Of a stretch of 64,000 nt of DNA, positions 56,151-64,000 are shown piece after piece. Within the stretch, counting starts at the first letter, position 1; each line of letters opens with the position of its first letter. The position numbers were made by a program, and so were the translations under genes. A model generated the notes under the pieces. It was not told where the DNA came from, did no database searches, and saw only the letters and a program-made list of their open reading frames with translations. Source of the DNA: Gammaproteobacteria bacterium (GTDB lineage: Bacteria; Pseudomonadota; Gammaproteobacteria; Steroidobacterales; Steroidobacteraceae); assembly GCA_025357835.1 (NCBI GenBank), contig JANYLM010000146.1, positions 1-64,000 of the forward strand. Reading direction: 5' to 3'.

Positions 56151-57454
56151 TCGAGAGCTGCGGCCAGAGCCTCAAGAGTCGGCGGCAAATCCACGGCATG
56201 CTGCGGCAACCGCAGCAGCCGATCCAGACTTTCGGGAATCGTCACGGGCTTGCCGATAATGGGTTCCACGATTTCATTGAATTTCGCAGGATGCGCGGTG
56301 GCGACTACTACCCAGGGGCGGTCACGGCGTTCCGCAACGCTCAAACGGCTATAGACTTCTGCCGCCGTTGCGGTGTGCGGGCACCATTCGCGTCCATAGC
56401 GCATGAAGTCTTCTCCGATACGACTTCGGATTGTAGCGTCATCGACACTGTCCGCGCTCAATTGTTCGCGAATCTCGCTCAAGCTCGGATACAGCGCCCG
56501 CATGCGCTCCATATTGCTGGGGTTACCGACATCCATGGCCGAGGCCAGGGTCGCGATACTGGGGCGCGGCTGCCAAACTCCGTTCTTCAAGAAATCAGGG
56601 ACGGCGCGGTTGACGTTATGCGCCAGGACTATGCGCTCTATGGGGAATCCGAGTGCCCGAGCCCAGACCGCGGCGAAGGCATTGCCGAGGTTGCCGGCCG
56701 GAATGATGTACGACGCCTTGGCATGGGTGCGGCGCTCGATCTCCAGACTCGACGCCACGTAGTACACCATCTGCGGCAGCAACCGGCCGATATTGATGCT
56801 GTTGGCGGAACTGAAGCGGTGCCCACGATTCAAGCGCGCGTCGCTGAAGGCCTCTTTCACCAGCCGCTGGCAATCATCGAAAGTCCCGGCTATGCGCAAC
56901 GATGAGACATTGTCTCCCCAACAGGTGAGCTGCTGCTCCTGCCGGGGACTGACCAGACCTGCCGGGTACAGGATCACCACCCGCACCCAGGGGCGCTTGT
57001 GGAAGGCCGCAGCCACCGCGCCGCCGGTGTCCCCAGAAGTCGCTACCAATATGGTCAGGGTCTGAGGCTGCCCCGTTTCCAAACGCTCCAAGCTCGCGGC
57101 CAAGAAGCGCGCGCCGAAGTCCTTAAACGCGGCCGTCGGTCCGTGAAACAGCTCAAGTGCAAATAAGGGGTCCGGACATCCCGCCACCGCGGTGGTCGGA
57201 GCCGGCACATCAAGCGCCGCATCCGCAATCTCGCCAAGTGCCCGCCGCAACCGGTCGCCCTCGAAGAACCCGGCAAGGGCCCCGCGCGCGATCTCCGGCA
57301 AGCGCGAACCGGCTACGCAAGAGCCGACGTCCACGGCGGGCAGGTGCGAGGGGATGTACAAGCCGCCATCGGGCGCGAGTCCTTGGGCGATGGCCTCGCT
57401 CAGGCTCACGGCTGGCGCGGCGCCTCGCGTGCTCACGAACCTCGGTTCTGACAT
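56147..57454 (-). CDS. thrC: threonine synthase
   Basis: A 435-residue PLP enzyme. N-terminus FVSTRGAAPAVSLSEAIAQGLAPDGGLYIP (residues 5-34), PLP-lysine segment FHGPTAAFKDFGARFL, and VATSGDTGGA for phosphate binding. It converts O-phosphohomoserine to threonine. The start is the ATG at 57454, overlapping the thrB stop by 1 nt (TGATG). Confidence 0.96.
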   Translation of the reverse strand: MSEPRFVSTRGAAPAVSLSEAIAQGLAPDGGLYIPSHLPAVDVGSCVAGSRLPEIARGALAGFFEGDRLRRALGEIADAALDVPAPTTAVAGCPDPLFALELFHGPTAAFKDFGARFLAASLERLETGQPQTLTILVATSGDTGGAVAAAFHKRPWVRVVILYPAGLVSPRQEQQLTCWGDNVSSLRIAGTFDDCQRLVKEAFSDARLNRGHRFSSANSINIGRLLPQMVYYVASSLEIERRTHAKASYIIPAGNLGNAFAAVWARALGFPIERIVLAHNVNRAVPDFLKNGVWQPRPSIATLASAMDVGNPSNMERMRALYPSLSEIREQLSADSVDDATIRSRIGEDFMRYGREWCPHTATAAEVYSRLSVAERRDRPWVVVATAHPAKFNEIVEPIIGKPVTIPESLDRLLRLPQHAVDLPPTLEALAAALE

Positions 57455-58386
57455 CAGGCTTTCACCACTCTGGCGCCGTAATTTTCCATACCCGAAATCC
57501 AATAATCCGACTGCAAGCCGTGCGCGGCGAAGGCGGCGACCATGGCGCCGCGCACCGCTTCGGCGTCTTGGACCTCGGCCCATGCAAATACCGTCGGACC
57601 AGCCCCGGAGATCGAACAACCGAGAGCGCCGGCCGACATGGCGCCCTGTTGAACGTCCTTGAATCCCGGGATCAACGAATGCCGCTGCGGCTCGATGATG
57701 ACATCGTTGAAGGAGTCGCGAATCATGTCCAGATCGTTCGAATAGCAGCCGCTGATGAACCCGGCCAGATTGGCGCTGGCCCAAACGAAATCCGAACGGC
57801 TGATATCGGTTTTAAGGATGGCGCGCGCCTCGCGGGTTCCGAGGTACATGTGCGGATGCGCCAACACACAGCGCACCGAAGGGGGGACGGGAATCTGCTT
57901 CACCCGCGGGTGATCGATGCCCACGGTGAGCGTCAAACCGCCGAACAGGCAGGGCGCGATATTGTCGATATGCGCAGAGCCGCTGGCGACAATTTCCCCC
58001 TCCATGGCGAACTTCAACAGCTGCAGCCGCGGCAGCGGCGCCTGCAGCAGTGCATTCGCGGCAACCACCGCCGCCACCGCGGAAGCCGCCGACCCACCCA
58101 AGCCCGAACCAAGCGGGATGCCTTTATCTATATCCATTTCAAAACCGAAATCCAGCCCAAGCGCCGCACGCAGGGCCTGCACAGCGCGGCCCGCCGTGTT
58201 GTTCGCCGGCTCCACCGGCAAATCACCGGCAATTCCGCTGATGGAGCGAATCCGTACCGTGGGCTCAGTGATCCGGCGCAGGCGCACCTTGTCGCCGAGA
58301 GCCTCGACCGTGTGTCCTAAAATATCGAAACCGATGCCGACATTGGCAACAGTGGCCGGCGCGAACGCGGTGACATCGGTAAGCAT
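57454..58386 (-). CDS. thrB: homoserine kinase
   Basis: A 310-residue GHMP kinase: N-terminal ATVANVGIGFDILGHTVEALG (residues 11-31), ATP loop GIPLGSGLGGSAASAVA, and C-terminal GCSISGAGPTVFAW. It phosphorylates homoserine. Its ATG overlaps the thrA stop by 1 nt (TAATG) and its stop overlaps thrC by 1 nt. Confidence 0.96.
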   Translation of the reverse strand: MLTDVTAFAPATVANVGIGFDILGHTVEALGDKVRLRRITEPTVRIRSISGIAGDLPVEPANNTAGRAVQALRAALGLDFGFEMDIDKGIPLGSGLGGSAASAVAAVVAANALLQAPLPRLQLLKFAMEGEIVASGSAHIDNIAPCLFGGLTLTVGIDHPRVKQIPVPPSVRCVLAHPHMYLGTREARAILKTDISRSDFVWASANLAGFISGCYSNDLDMIRDSFNDVIIEPQRHSLIPGFKDVQQGAMSAGALGCSISGAGPTVFAWAEVQDAEAVRGAMVAAFAAHGLQSDYWISGMENYGARVVKA

Positions 58387-60857
58387 TACAAATGGGCCCC
58401 AAGATACGCGGATAACCGCAACAGATCCGAAAATACGCCGGCCGCGGTCACTTCAGGGCCCGCGCCGGGACCCTGCACGATCAATGGATTGTCGCAGTAT
58501 CGGCGAGTCGCGAAGCGCACGACGTTATCGGTCAACGCGATGTTCGCGAAGGCGTGTTTAGCATCCAGGCGCACCAACCCAACGGTTGCGTTGCCGTCCG
58601 CATCGACCCGCCCGACGTAACGCAGGACTTCATTCTTCTGTCGCGCATCAGCCAGCAGCGTCGCCATCGTGGCGTCGAACTCGGGAAGACGCGCCATGAA
58701 TTCATCGACGCTGCATGTCTCGAGTGCCTTCGGCACCAGCCCTTCCACGTGCACGTCCGTCATTTCCAGGGTCAATCCCATTTCGCGGCCCAGAATGATG
58801 AGCTTGCGGGCCACGTCCATCCCCGACAGATCATCGCGCGGATCGGGCTCCGTATAGCCCTTGGTCTTGGCGGTACGCACGATCGATGAGAACGACTCGC
58901 GGCCGTCGAACACATTGAACAAGTACGCCAGCGTGCCGGAGAAAATGCCTTCGATGCGAGTGATCTCATCGCCGGTTTCGCGCAGGTCGCGCAGAGTCTG
59001 GATGATGGGCAAGCCCGCGCCCACCGTGGCTTCGTACAAATAATGCGTGCCGGCCGCACGCCGCGCCTCCTGCAACGCGCGGTAGAACGGCAGCGTGCTG
59101 CTGTTGGCTTTCTTATTGGGCGTCACGATGTGAATGCCGCGGGTCAACCACCCGACGTAGTTCTTGCTCACATCGGCGCTGGCCGTGCAATCGACGATGA
59201 CGCTGTGCGGTATGTAGTCCGCTTGCACGTGGGCGGCGAATTTTTCAAGATCCAGCGGCTCTGCCGCCTCGGCGAAGCGTTGCTCCCAACGGTCGAGATC
59301 CACCGCCGTTTCTTCCAACAGCATGCGTTTGGAGCTCGCGATGGCACGCACCCGCAAATCCAGATTCTGGGCGCGCAAACGTGCGATCTGCGTCTGTATC
59401 TGTGCCAGCAACACGCGGCCAACGGTGCCCGGTCCGATTAAGCCTATCGACAGAGTGTTCGGCGACAAGTAGAAGGCAGCATGCACGGCGCGCAACGCCT
59501 TCGCGGCGACCTTGCCGTCCACCACCACCGAGATATTGCGTTCGGAGGCGCCTTGAGCGATGGCCCGCACGCTGATGGAGGCATCGCCCAGCGAGTTGAA
59601 CACCTTCGCCGCCACCCCGTGCGCGCCGGCCATGCCGTCGCCCACCACCGCCAGAATGCTCATCCCTAAACCGATTTCCACATGCTGAATTTGTCCGTCG
59701 CGCAATTCCGCATCGAATGCGCGCCGCACGGCTTCCTCGGCCCGTACCGCCTGCGCCTCGGGGATGGCGAAGCAAATGGAATGTTCGGAACTGCCCTGGG
59801 AGATCAGGATTACCGAGATCCCTGAATCACGCAACGCACCGAACAGGCGGTGCGCGGTGCCGGGGACACCGATCATTCCGGCGCCTTCGAGGTTTACTAG
59901 CGCGACCGGGTCGATAGTCGTAATGCCCTTGACCTGAAGCGCCGATTTTGGGTGAGCACAGATCAGCGTGCCGCGCTTCTGCGGGGCAAATGTGTTGCGG
60001 ATATAAATGGGGATGTCGCGCGCCACCGCCGGCTCCATGGTCTGCGGGTGAATCACCTTGGCGCCGAAATACGCAAGCTCCATGGCTTCGTTGTAAGACA
60101 GCTGGTCGATGACCTGGGCGTTGGGCACCAACCGCGGATCGGCGGACAGCACGCCGTCGACATCGGTCCATATGATGATTTCCGCCGATCCCAGCAAGGC
60201 CCCGAAAATCGAGCCGGAAAAATCGCTGCCGTTGCGGCCCAAGGTCGTCTGACTTCCGTTGAGCGTGCTCGCCACGAAGCCCGTCACCACCAGGCGGCCG
60301 GTGAACCCTAATGGCACGAGCCGCTTCAGATTCGCTTCGCTCACCGGCCATTGAACCGCCGGCCCAAGCGAGCCCCATTCGACGATGATGACTTCGCGCG
60401 CATCGATCCACAGCACATCGCCCTTGATCCGCGCGCGCTCGCGCAAGAAGGGAGCAAACAGCCGTGTCGACCAAATTTCACCGTAACCCGAAATCACATC
60501 GCGCATGGGGTGCGTGGAGCCGCGAATGAGGCGCACGGTTTGCAGCATGCCGGCGATGTCGCGGCAATCCTTCTCTAGCTGAGTGTAGTAGCGCGCGCAG
60601 GCTTCGTTCGAAACCAGCGCTGCCGCCAGCTCTATGTGCCTGTGCTTGAGCGCCTCGATGGCCGGAACGAAATCACCATCGGGCTCTTCCGCCAGGGTGA
60701 CCAAGCCCAGCAGCGCATCCGTCACGCCGCGGCAGGCGGACAGCACCACCGCTTCGCGCGGATTGGGCGAGGCCTCCACGATCTCTGCGACCCGGCGGAA
60801 ACAACCGGCGTCGGCGACGCTGGACCCTCCAAACTTATGTACGATCCATTTGTCCAT
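58386..60857 (-). CDS. thrA: bifunctional aspartokinase I/homoserine dehydrogenase I
   Basis: An 823-residue fusion. Aspartokinase domain (about 1-295) begins with VHKFGGSSVADA and contains FSGSIFGALLGSAEIIIWTDVDGV (residues about 203-226). Regulatory ACT segments follow (about 315-455). Homoserine dehydrogenase (about 465-823) starts with SIGLIGPGTVGRVLL and includes GTLAYLFNVFDGRESF and YTEPDPRDDLSGMDVARK (the lysine signature). It supplies homoserine for threonine and is normally feedback-inhibited by threonine. The start at 60857 fits the fold. No Thr/Ile-rich leader peptide or attenuator could be seen upstream. Confidence 0.96.
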   Translation of the reverse strand: MDKWIVHKFGGSSVADAGCFRRVAEIVEASPNPREAVVLSACRGVTDALLGLVTLAEEPDGDFVPAIEALKHRHIELAAALVSNEACARYYTQLEKDCRDIAGMLQTVRLIRGSTHPMRDVISGYGEIWSTRLFAPFLRERARIKGDVLWIDAREVIIVEWGSLGPAVQWPVSEANLKRLVPLGFTGRLVVTGFVASTLNGSQTTLGRNGSDFSGSIFGALLGSAEIIIWTDVDGVLSADPRLVPNAQVIDQLSYNEAMELAYFGAKVIHPQTMEPAVARDIPIYIRNTFAPQKRGTLICAHPKSALQVKGITTIDPVALVNLEGAGMIGVPGTAHRLFGALRDSGISVILISQGSSEHSICFAIPEAQAVRAEEAVRRAFDAELRDGQIQHVEIGLGMSILAVVGDGMAGAHGVAAKVFNSLGDASISVRAIAQGASERNISVVVDGKVAAKALRAVHAAFYLSPNTLSIGLIGPGTVGRVLLAQIQTQIARLRAQNLDLRVRAIASSKRMLLEETAVDLDRWEQRFAEAAEPLDLEKFAAHVQADYIPHSVIVDCTASADVSKNYVGWLTRGIHIVTPNKKANSSTLPFYRALQEARRAAGTHYLYEATVGAGLPIIQTLRDLRETGDEITRIEGIFSGTLAYLFNVFDGRESFSSIVRTAKTKGYTEPDPRDDLSGMDVARKLIILGREMGLTLEMTDVHVEGLVPKALETCSVDEFMARLPEFDATMATLLADARQKNEVLRYVGRVDADGNATVGLVRLDAKHAFANIALTDNVVRFATRRYCDNPLIVQGPGAGPEVTAAGVFSDLLRLSAYLGAHL

Positions 60858-61039
60858 GCTACACGCGCGCCCTTTCAGCCTGGGCGTTCTCATCGCTCCC
60901 AAACCATATAAGTTGATGAATTGCGGTGCGAAACCGCTAGACAGCCCGGAACTTTAATCGCACGGCAGGGAGGCTAGCAAGCAATTCCGCTCCCCATCAG
61001 GCCGATCGCGCCGCTTGCCTGCGGCCGGCGACCGCTTCC

Positions 61040-63295
61040 CTAAGGTTGGCCGCGCCTCTTACTTAAGCCGGCACTGCGGCCGGGCCTGCCGCTCTGGCCG
61101 CGGCCCGACTTGGGCAGACCCGTGTGTTGGGTTCGAAACGGCAGCGTCGGCGCAGCCGGGCGCTTGAGGGAGTTTCGCACACCGGTTCCCACGGGCTGGT
61201 AGGCCGGGATTAGATGATGCCTGCCGTTGCCGATTAAATCCGCACGGCCCAGGCGCTTCAACGCCTCGCGCAGCACCGGCCAATTCTCAGGGTCGTGATA
61301 ACGCAGGAAGGCCTTGTGCAGGCGGCGCACCTTGATGCCCTTGGGTATGATGACTGCCTCGCTGGAGCGCGTAATCCGCTTGAGCGGATTTTTCCCCGAG
61401 TGATACATGGCAGTGGCGGTGGCCATGGGCGAGGGCAAAAACGCCTGCACCTGATCGGCGCGAAAACCGTTCTTCTTCAGCCACAGCGCCAGCTCCAGCA
61501 TGTCCTGATCGCGGGTGCCCGGGTGAGCCGCGATGAAGTATGGAATTAGATACTGCTCCTTGCCCGCCTCTCTCGAGTACTTGTCGAACAGTTCCTTGAA
61601 TCTGTAGAACGCACCGACACCGGGCTTCATCATCTTCGACAGCGGGCCCTCGCCGATGGCCTCGGGCGCGATTTTCAGGTATCCGCCGGTATGATGGGTG
61701 GCAAGTTCCCGGACGTACTCGGGCGACTCGATCGCCAGGTCGTAGCGCACGCCGGAAGCAATCAATACCTTTTTGACGCCTTTCAAGGCGCGCGCTCGAC
61801 GGTATAAATTGATAAGCGGCGCGTGGTCGGTATTGAGGTTGGGACACACACCAGGGAACACACAGGAGGGCCGGCGGCACGCCGACTCGATAGTGGGACT
61901 CTTGCATTGCAACCGGTACATGTTCGCGGTCGGGCCGCCGAGATCGGAAATCACTCCCGTGAATCCGCTGACCTTATCGCGAATGGTTTCGATTTCCCGT
62001 ATGACCGAGTCTTCGGAACGGCTCTGAATGATTCGGCCTTCGTGCTCGGTGATCGAGCAGAAGGTACAGCCGCCAAAGCAGCCGCGTTGAATCGACACGG
62101 AAAATCGAATCATATGATAGGCGGGAATTTTCGCCGTGCCGTACGCAGGGTGCGGGCGGCGGGCGTAGGGCAATTCGTAGATCGCATCCATATCGGCCGT
62201 GCCTAAGGGAATCGGCGGAGGATTCAGCCACAACTCCAAATTGCCGTGTCGCTGCACCAGGGCGCGCGCATTACCGGGATTCGCCTCCAAGTGCAAAATG
62301 CGCGACGCGTGCGCGTACAGAACGGCATCCCGACTCACTTGTTCGAAGGACGGCAGGCGGATGACGCTGTGTTCGCGCTGCGCGTTCGGCACCTTGCGGT
62401 AAAACTTGACCACCGTTTCCGCGGCGCCGGGAACCGCGCGTGGAGCTGGCACTGCCGCAGCGGCCGCGATAGAGGATGCACCCGCAACGCTGGCCGGCAC
62501 CGCTGCCTTAGGCGGCGCCTGCGCCGCACGGCGATCTTCCTCGCTGGCGTAGGGGTCAACGGGCGGATTCAATGGCCCCGGCGCATCCAACTCGCTGGAA
62601 TCTATTTCCACCCAACCCGACGGCATGCCGCGTCTTAAATAAGCCGTGCCGCGCAAGTCGGTGATCTCGCTCAAGGTTTCGCCCGCATCGAGGCGCTGCG
62701 CAATCGCGCCGATTTGTCGCTCTGCGTTGCCGTACACCAGCAGGTCCGCCTTGGAGTCCACTAAGACCGAGCGGCGCACCTGCTCCGACCAGTAATCGAA
62801 ATGCGCGATACGCCGCAAACTGGCCTCGATGCCACCGATCACGATCGGAACGGTTTTGTAGGTTTCGCGAATTCGCTGCGAATAGACGATGACGCAGCGA
62901 TCCGGGCGTCTGCCGCCCTGCCCTCCGGGCGTATAGGCATCATCGCTTCGTACACGGCGATCCGAGGTGTAGCGATTCACCATCGAATCCATGTTGCCGC
63001 CGGTGACGCCGAAAAACAGGCGCGGCTCCCCCAAGACCTCGAAATCCCGAGTGCTGTGCCAATCGGGCTGGGCAATGATGCCCACCTTGAACCCCTGCGC
63101 CTCCAGCACCCGGCCGATGATGGCCATGCCGAAGCTGGGATGATCCACGTAGGCATCGCCGGTGACGATGATGATGTCGCACTGCGTCCAACCCAGTGCC
63201 GCCATTTCGGCACGGCTGGTCGGCAGGAACGCCGCCGGTTTAAGGCCGGCGGCGTGCTCTTTTATGCCGGAAAATAATGGGGCGGCTGCTTGCAC
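61040..63295 (-). CDS. ygiQ: YgiQ family radical SAM protein
   Basis: A 751-residue protein with the YgiQ N-terminal domain ([21 protein letters not shown]) and a radical SAM site CFGGCTFC (CX3CX2C) followed by [14 protein letters not shown]. The C-terminal tail is long and basic ([20 protein letters not shown]). An Ala/Pro-rich insertion of about 45 residues (roughly 255-300) separates two conserved blocks and is unusual. The start is a GTG at 63295. The reaction is not established for the family. Confidence 0.9.
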   Translation of the reverse strand: MQAAAPLFSGIKEHAAGLKPAAFLPTSRAEMAALGWTQCDIIIVTGDAYVDHPSFGMAIIGRVLEAQGFKVGIIAQPDWHSTRDFEVLGEPRLFFGVTGGNMDSMVNRYTSDRRVRSDDAYTPGGQGGRRPDRCVIVYSQRIRETYKTVPIVIGGIEASLRRIAHFDYWSEQVRRSVLVDSKADLLVYGNAERQIGAIAQRLDAGETLSEITDLRGTAYLRRGMPSGWVEIDSSELDAPGPLNPPVDPYASEEDRRAAQAPPKAAVPASVAGASSIAAAAAVPAPRAVPGAAETVVKFYRKVPNAQREHSVIRLPSFEQVSRDAVLYAHASRILHLEANPGNARALVQRHGNLELWLNPPPIPLGTADMDAIYELPYARRPHPAYGTAKIPAYHMIRFSVSIQRGCFGGCTFCSITEHEGRIIQSRSEDSVIREIETIRDKVSGFTGVISDLGGPTANMYRLQCKSPTIESACRRPSCVFPGVCPNLNTDHAPLINLYRRARALKGVKKVLIASGVRYDLAIESPEYVRELATHHTGGYLKIAPEAIGEGPLSKMMKPGVGAFYRFKELFDKYSREAGKEQYLIPYFIAAHPGTRDQDMLELALWLKKNGFRADQVQAFLPSPMATATAMYHSGKNPLKRITRSSEAVIIPKGIKVRRLHKAFLRYHDPENWPVLREALKRLGRADLIGNGRHHLIPAYQPVGTGVRNSLKRPAAPTLPFRTQHTGLPKSGRGQSGRPGRSAGLSKRRGQP

Positions 63296-63353
63296 GCCCG
63301 CGATTAAGCCTGAAACATAAGCTTAAGTACAAGGGAATCCCCCCTTTTTTACA

Positions 63354-64000
63354 TCAGCCTATATCGATGGGAACGTAGATCTGAGCGTCCTCCCGCTGGA
63401 TCAGCAAGGCGACGCTGTGGCCGGCCCGCGCGACTTCCCGCTTCAGGTCCGCCACCGACGCGACCCCCGCGCCATTGACGCCCAGCACCACATCGCCCGC
63501 CTGCAATCCCGCGGCCAGCGCCGGACCCGAAACGTCCTCGACCAGCAACCGGCCCCGCGTATGCAACTCCTGTTGTTCCTTCGGCTCGAGCGGCCGGACC
63601 GCAAGGCCAAGTTTGCCGCCGCCGTCTTCACGGTCGTTGCGCGCGTTCCGCGCCGGTTCGTCGTCCAGCAGCACGGTCTTGACATCCACCTCACCGGCCT
63701 TGTGATCGTGCCATAGGCCGATGTGCGCCTCGCTGCCCGGCACAATGTCGGCGATGAGCGTCGGCAAATCGAAGGAATGATCGATGCTGTGACCATTGAC
63801 GCTGGTGATGACATCACCGGGTTTCAGGCCCGCCCGCTCGCTCGGACCCTTGGGGTCCACGGAACTGATCAGCGCGCCGTGCGGGGTACCCAAGCCGAAG
63901 GTCGTTGCCAGCTTTTGATCGACTTCTTGAACGGCGACGCCGATGCGGCTACGGCTCACCTTACCCTTGGCCAGCAACTGATTCTTCACGTTAAGCGCCA
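63354..64000 (-). CDS. Do-type periplasmic serine protease (DegP/MucD-like), 5' end outside window
   Basis: The frame enters from the right edge and reads ALNVKNQLLAKGKVSRSRIGV, the hinge after the protease domain of Do-like proteases, followed by two PDZ domains (SRIGVAVQEVDQ...GPSERAGLKPGDVI and LAVRPLEPKEQ...GPALAAGLQAGDVVLGVNG). The Ser-protease domain lies beyond the window. It acts in periplasmic protein quality control. A GTG at 63989 is not the true start because the frame is open to the window edge. Confidence 0.88.
   Translation of the reverse strand, partial: ALNVKNQLLAKGKVSRSRIGVAVQEVDQKLATTFGLGTPHGALISSVDPKGPSERAGLKPGDVITSVNGHSIDHSFDLPTLIADIVPGSEAHIGLWHDHKAGEVDVKTVLLDDEPARNARNDREDGGGKLGLAVRPLEPKEQQELHTRGRLLVEDVSGPALAAGLQAGDVVLGVNGAGVASVADLKREVARAGHSVALLIQREDAQIYVPIDIG

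Noticed and set aside
57157-58320. A 387-codon plus-strand frame over thrB/thrC
   Set aside because: Antisense shadow of two well-identified genes, without motifs.
63325-63348. Terminator AAGGG...CCCTT with T-run after the protease gene
   Set aside because: The T-run is on the plus strand, while the flanking genes are read from the minus strand; no plus-strand transcript is expected.

Overview
The window is GC-rich chromosomal DNA from a gammaproteobacterium. The evidence is the gene order uvrC-pgsA-tRNA-Gly(GCC)-tRNA-Cys(GCA), a fused aspartokinase/homoserine dehydrogenase in a thrABC operon, and hrpA, mazG, acnA, msrPQ and ygiQ of gammaproteobacterial type. The genus cannot be read from the sequence. 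A free-living aerobe of the Xanthomonadales/Steroidobacterales/Nevskiales kind would fit. No phage, IS transposase gene or CRISPR array was seen.

Layout. 1-6912 is an accessory block: a polysaccharide deacetylase (cut by the window edge), a family 2 glycosyltransferase, two SAM methyltransferases, an HPr-kinase-like P-loop protein and a B12-binding radical SAM enzyme, with gene-poor gaps and two operator-like palindromes. 7050-13745 holds aqpZ, a DUF1272 protein, a small phosphoesterase, an MFS exporter, an old-yellow-enzyme/FadH-type oxidoreductase and an ABC exporter. 13890-23348 is bounded by tRNA-Leu(UAA) on one side and tRNA-Cys/tRNA-Gly on the other. Between them lie a class III cyclase-like protein, a cupin/TlpA/MBL set of exported proteins and a tightly packed six-gene minus-strand operon: Rieske oxygenase, CDP-alcohol phosphotransferase, 2OG-Fe(II) oxygenase, flippase-like membrane protein, nucleotidyltransferase, Omp85-like barrel. 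That operon looks like an uncharacterised envelope-lipid pathway and is the best candidate for a new system here.

23416-30522 carries pgsA-uvrC-UDG, a probable small RNA or long 3' UTR with a strong terminator, a class II DAHP synthase, an ALDH7-type dehydrogenase, a long perfect palindrome, and a HigB toxin whose HigA antitoxin has lost its DNA-binding half. 30629-43911 is housekeeping: hrpA, mazG, a NUDIX hydrolase and fumC in one direction; purB, mnmA and acnA in the other. 44114-51272 has secreted or envelope proteins (a small secreted protein, a beta-propeller, an M16 peptidase pair), a HAD phosphatase and msrPQ. 51235-53902 has a class I DAHP synthase, tryptophan 2,3-dioxygenase and a zinc metallopeptidase. 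53951-64000 has a TPR protein, tatD, a NERD protein with the thr operon, ygiQ and the C-terminal part of a Do-type periplasmic protease.

Several genes appear translationally coupled by 1-nt or 4-nt start/stop overlaps. At least three genes (9910, 39479, 54754) have a -10-like hexamer exactly 6 nt before ATG and no Shine-Dalgarno sequence, suggesting leaderless transcripts.
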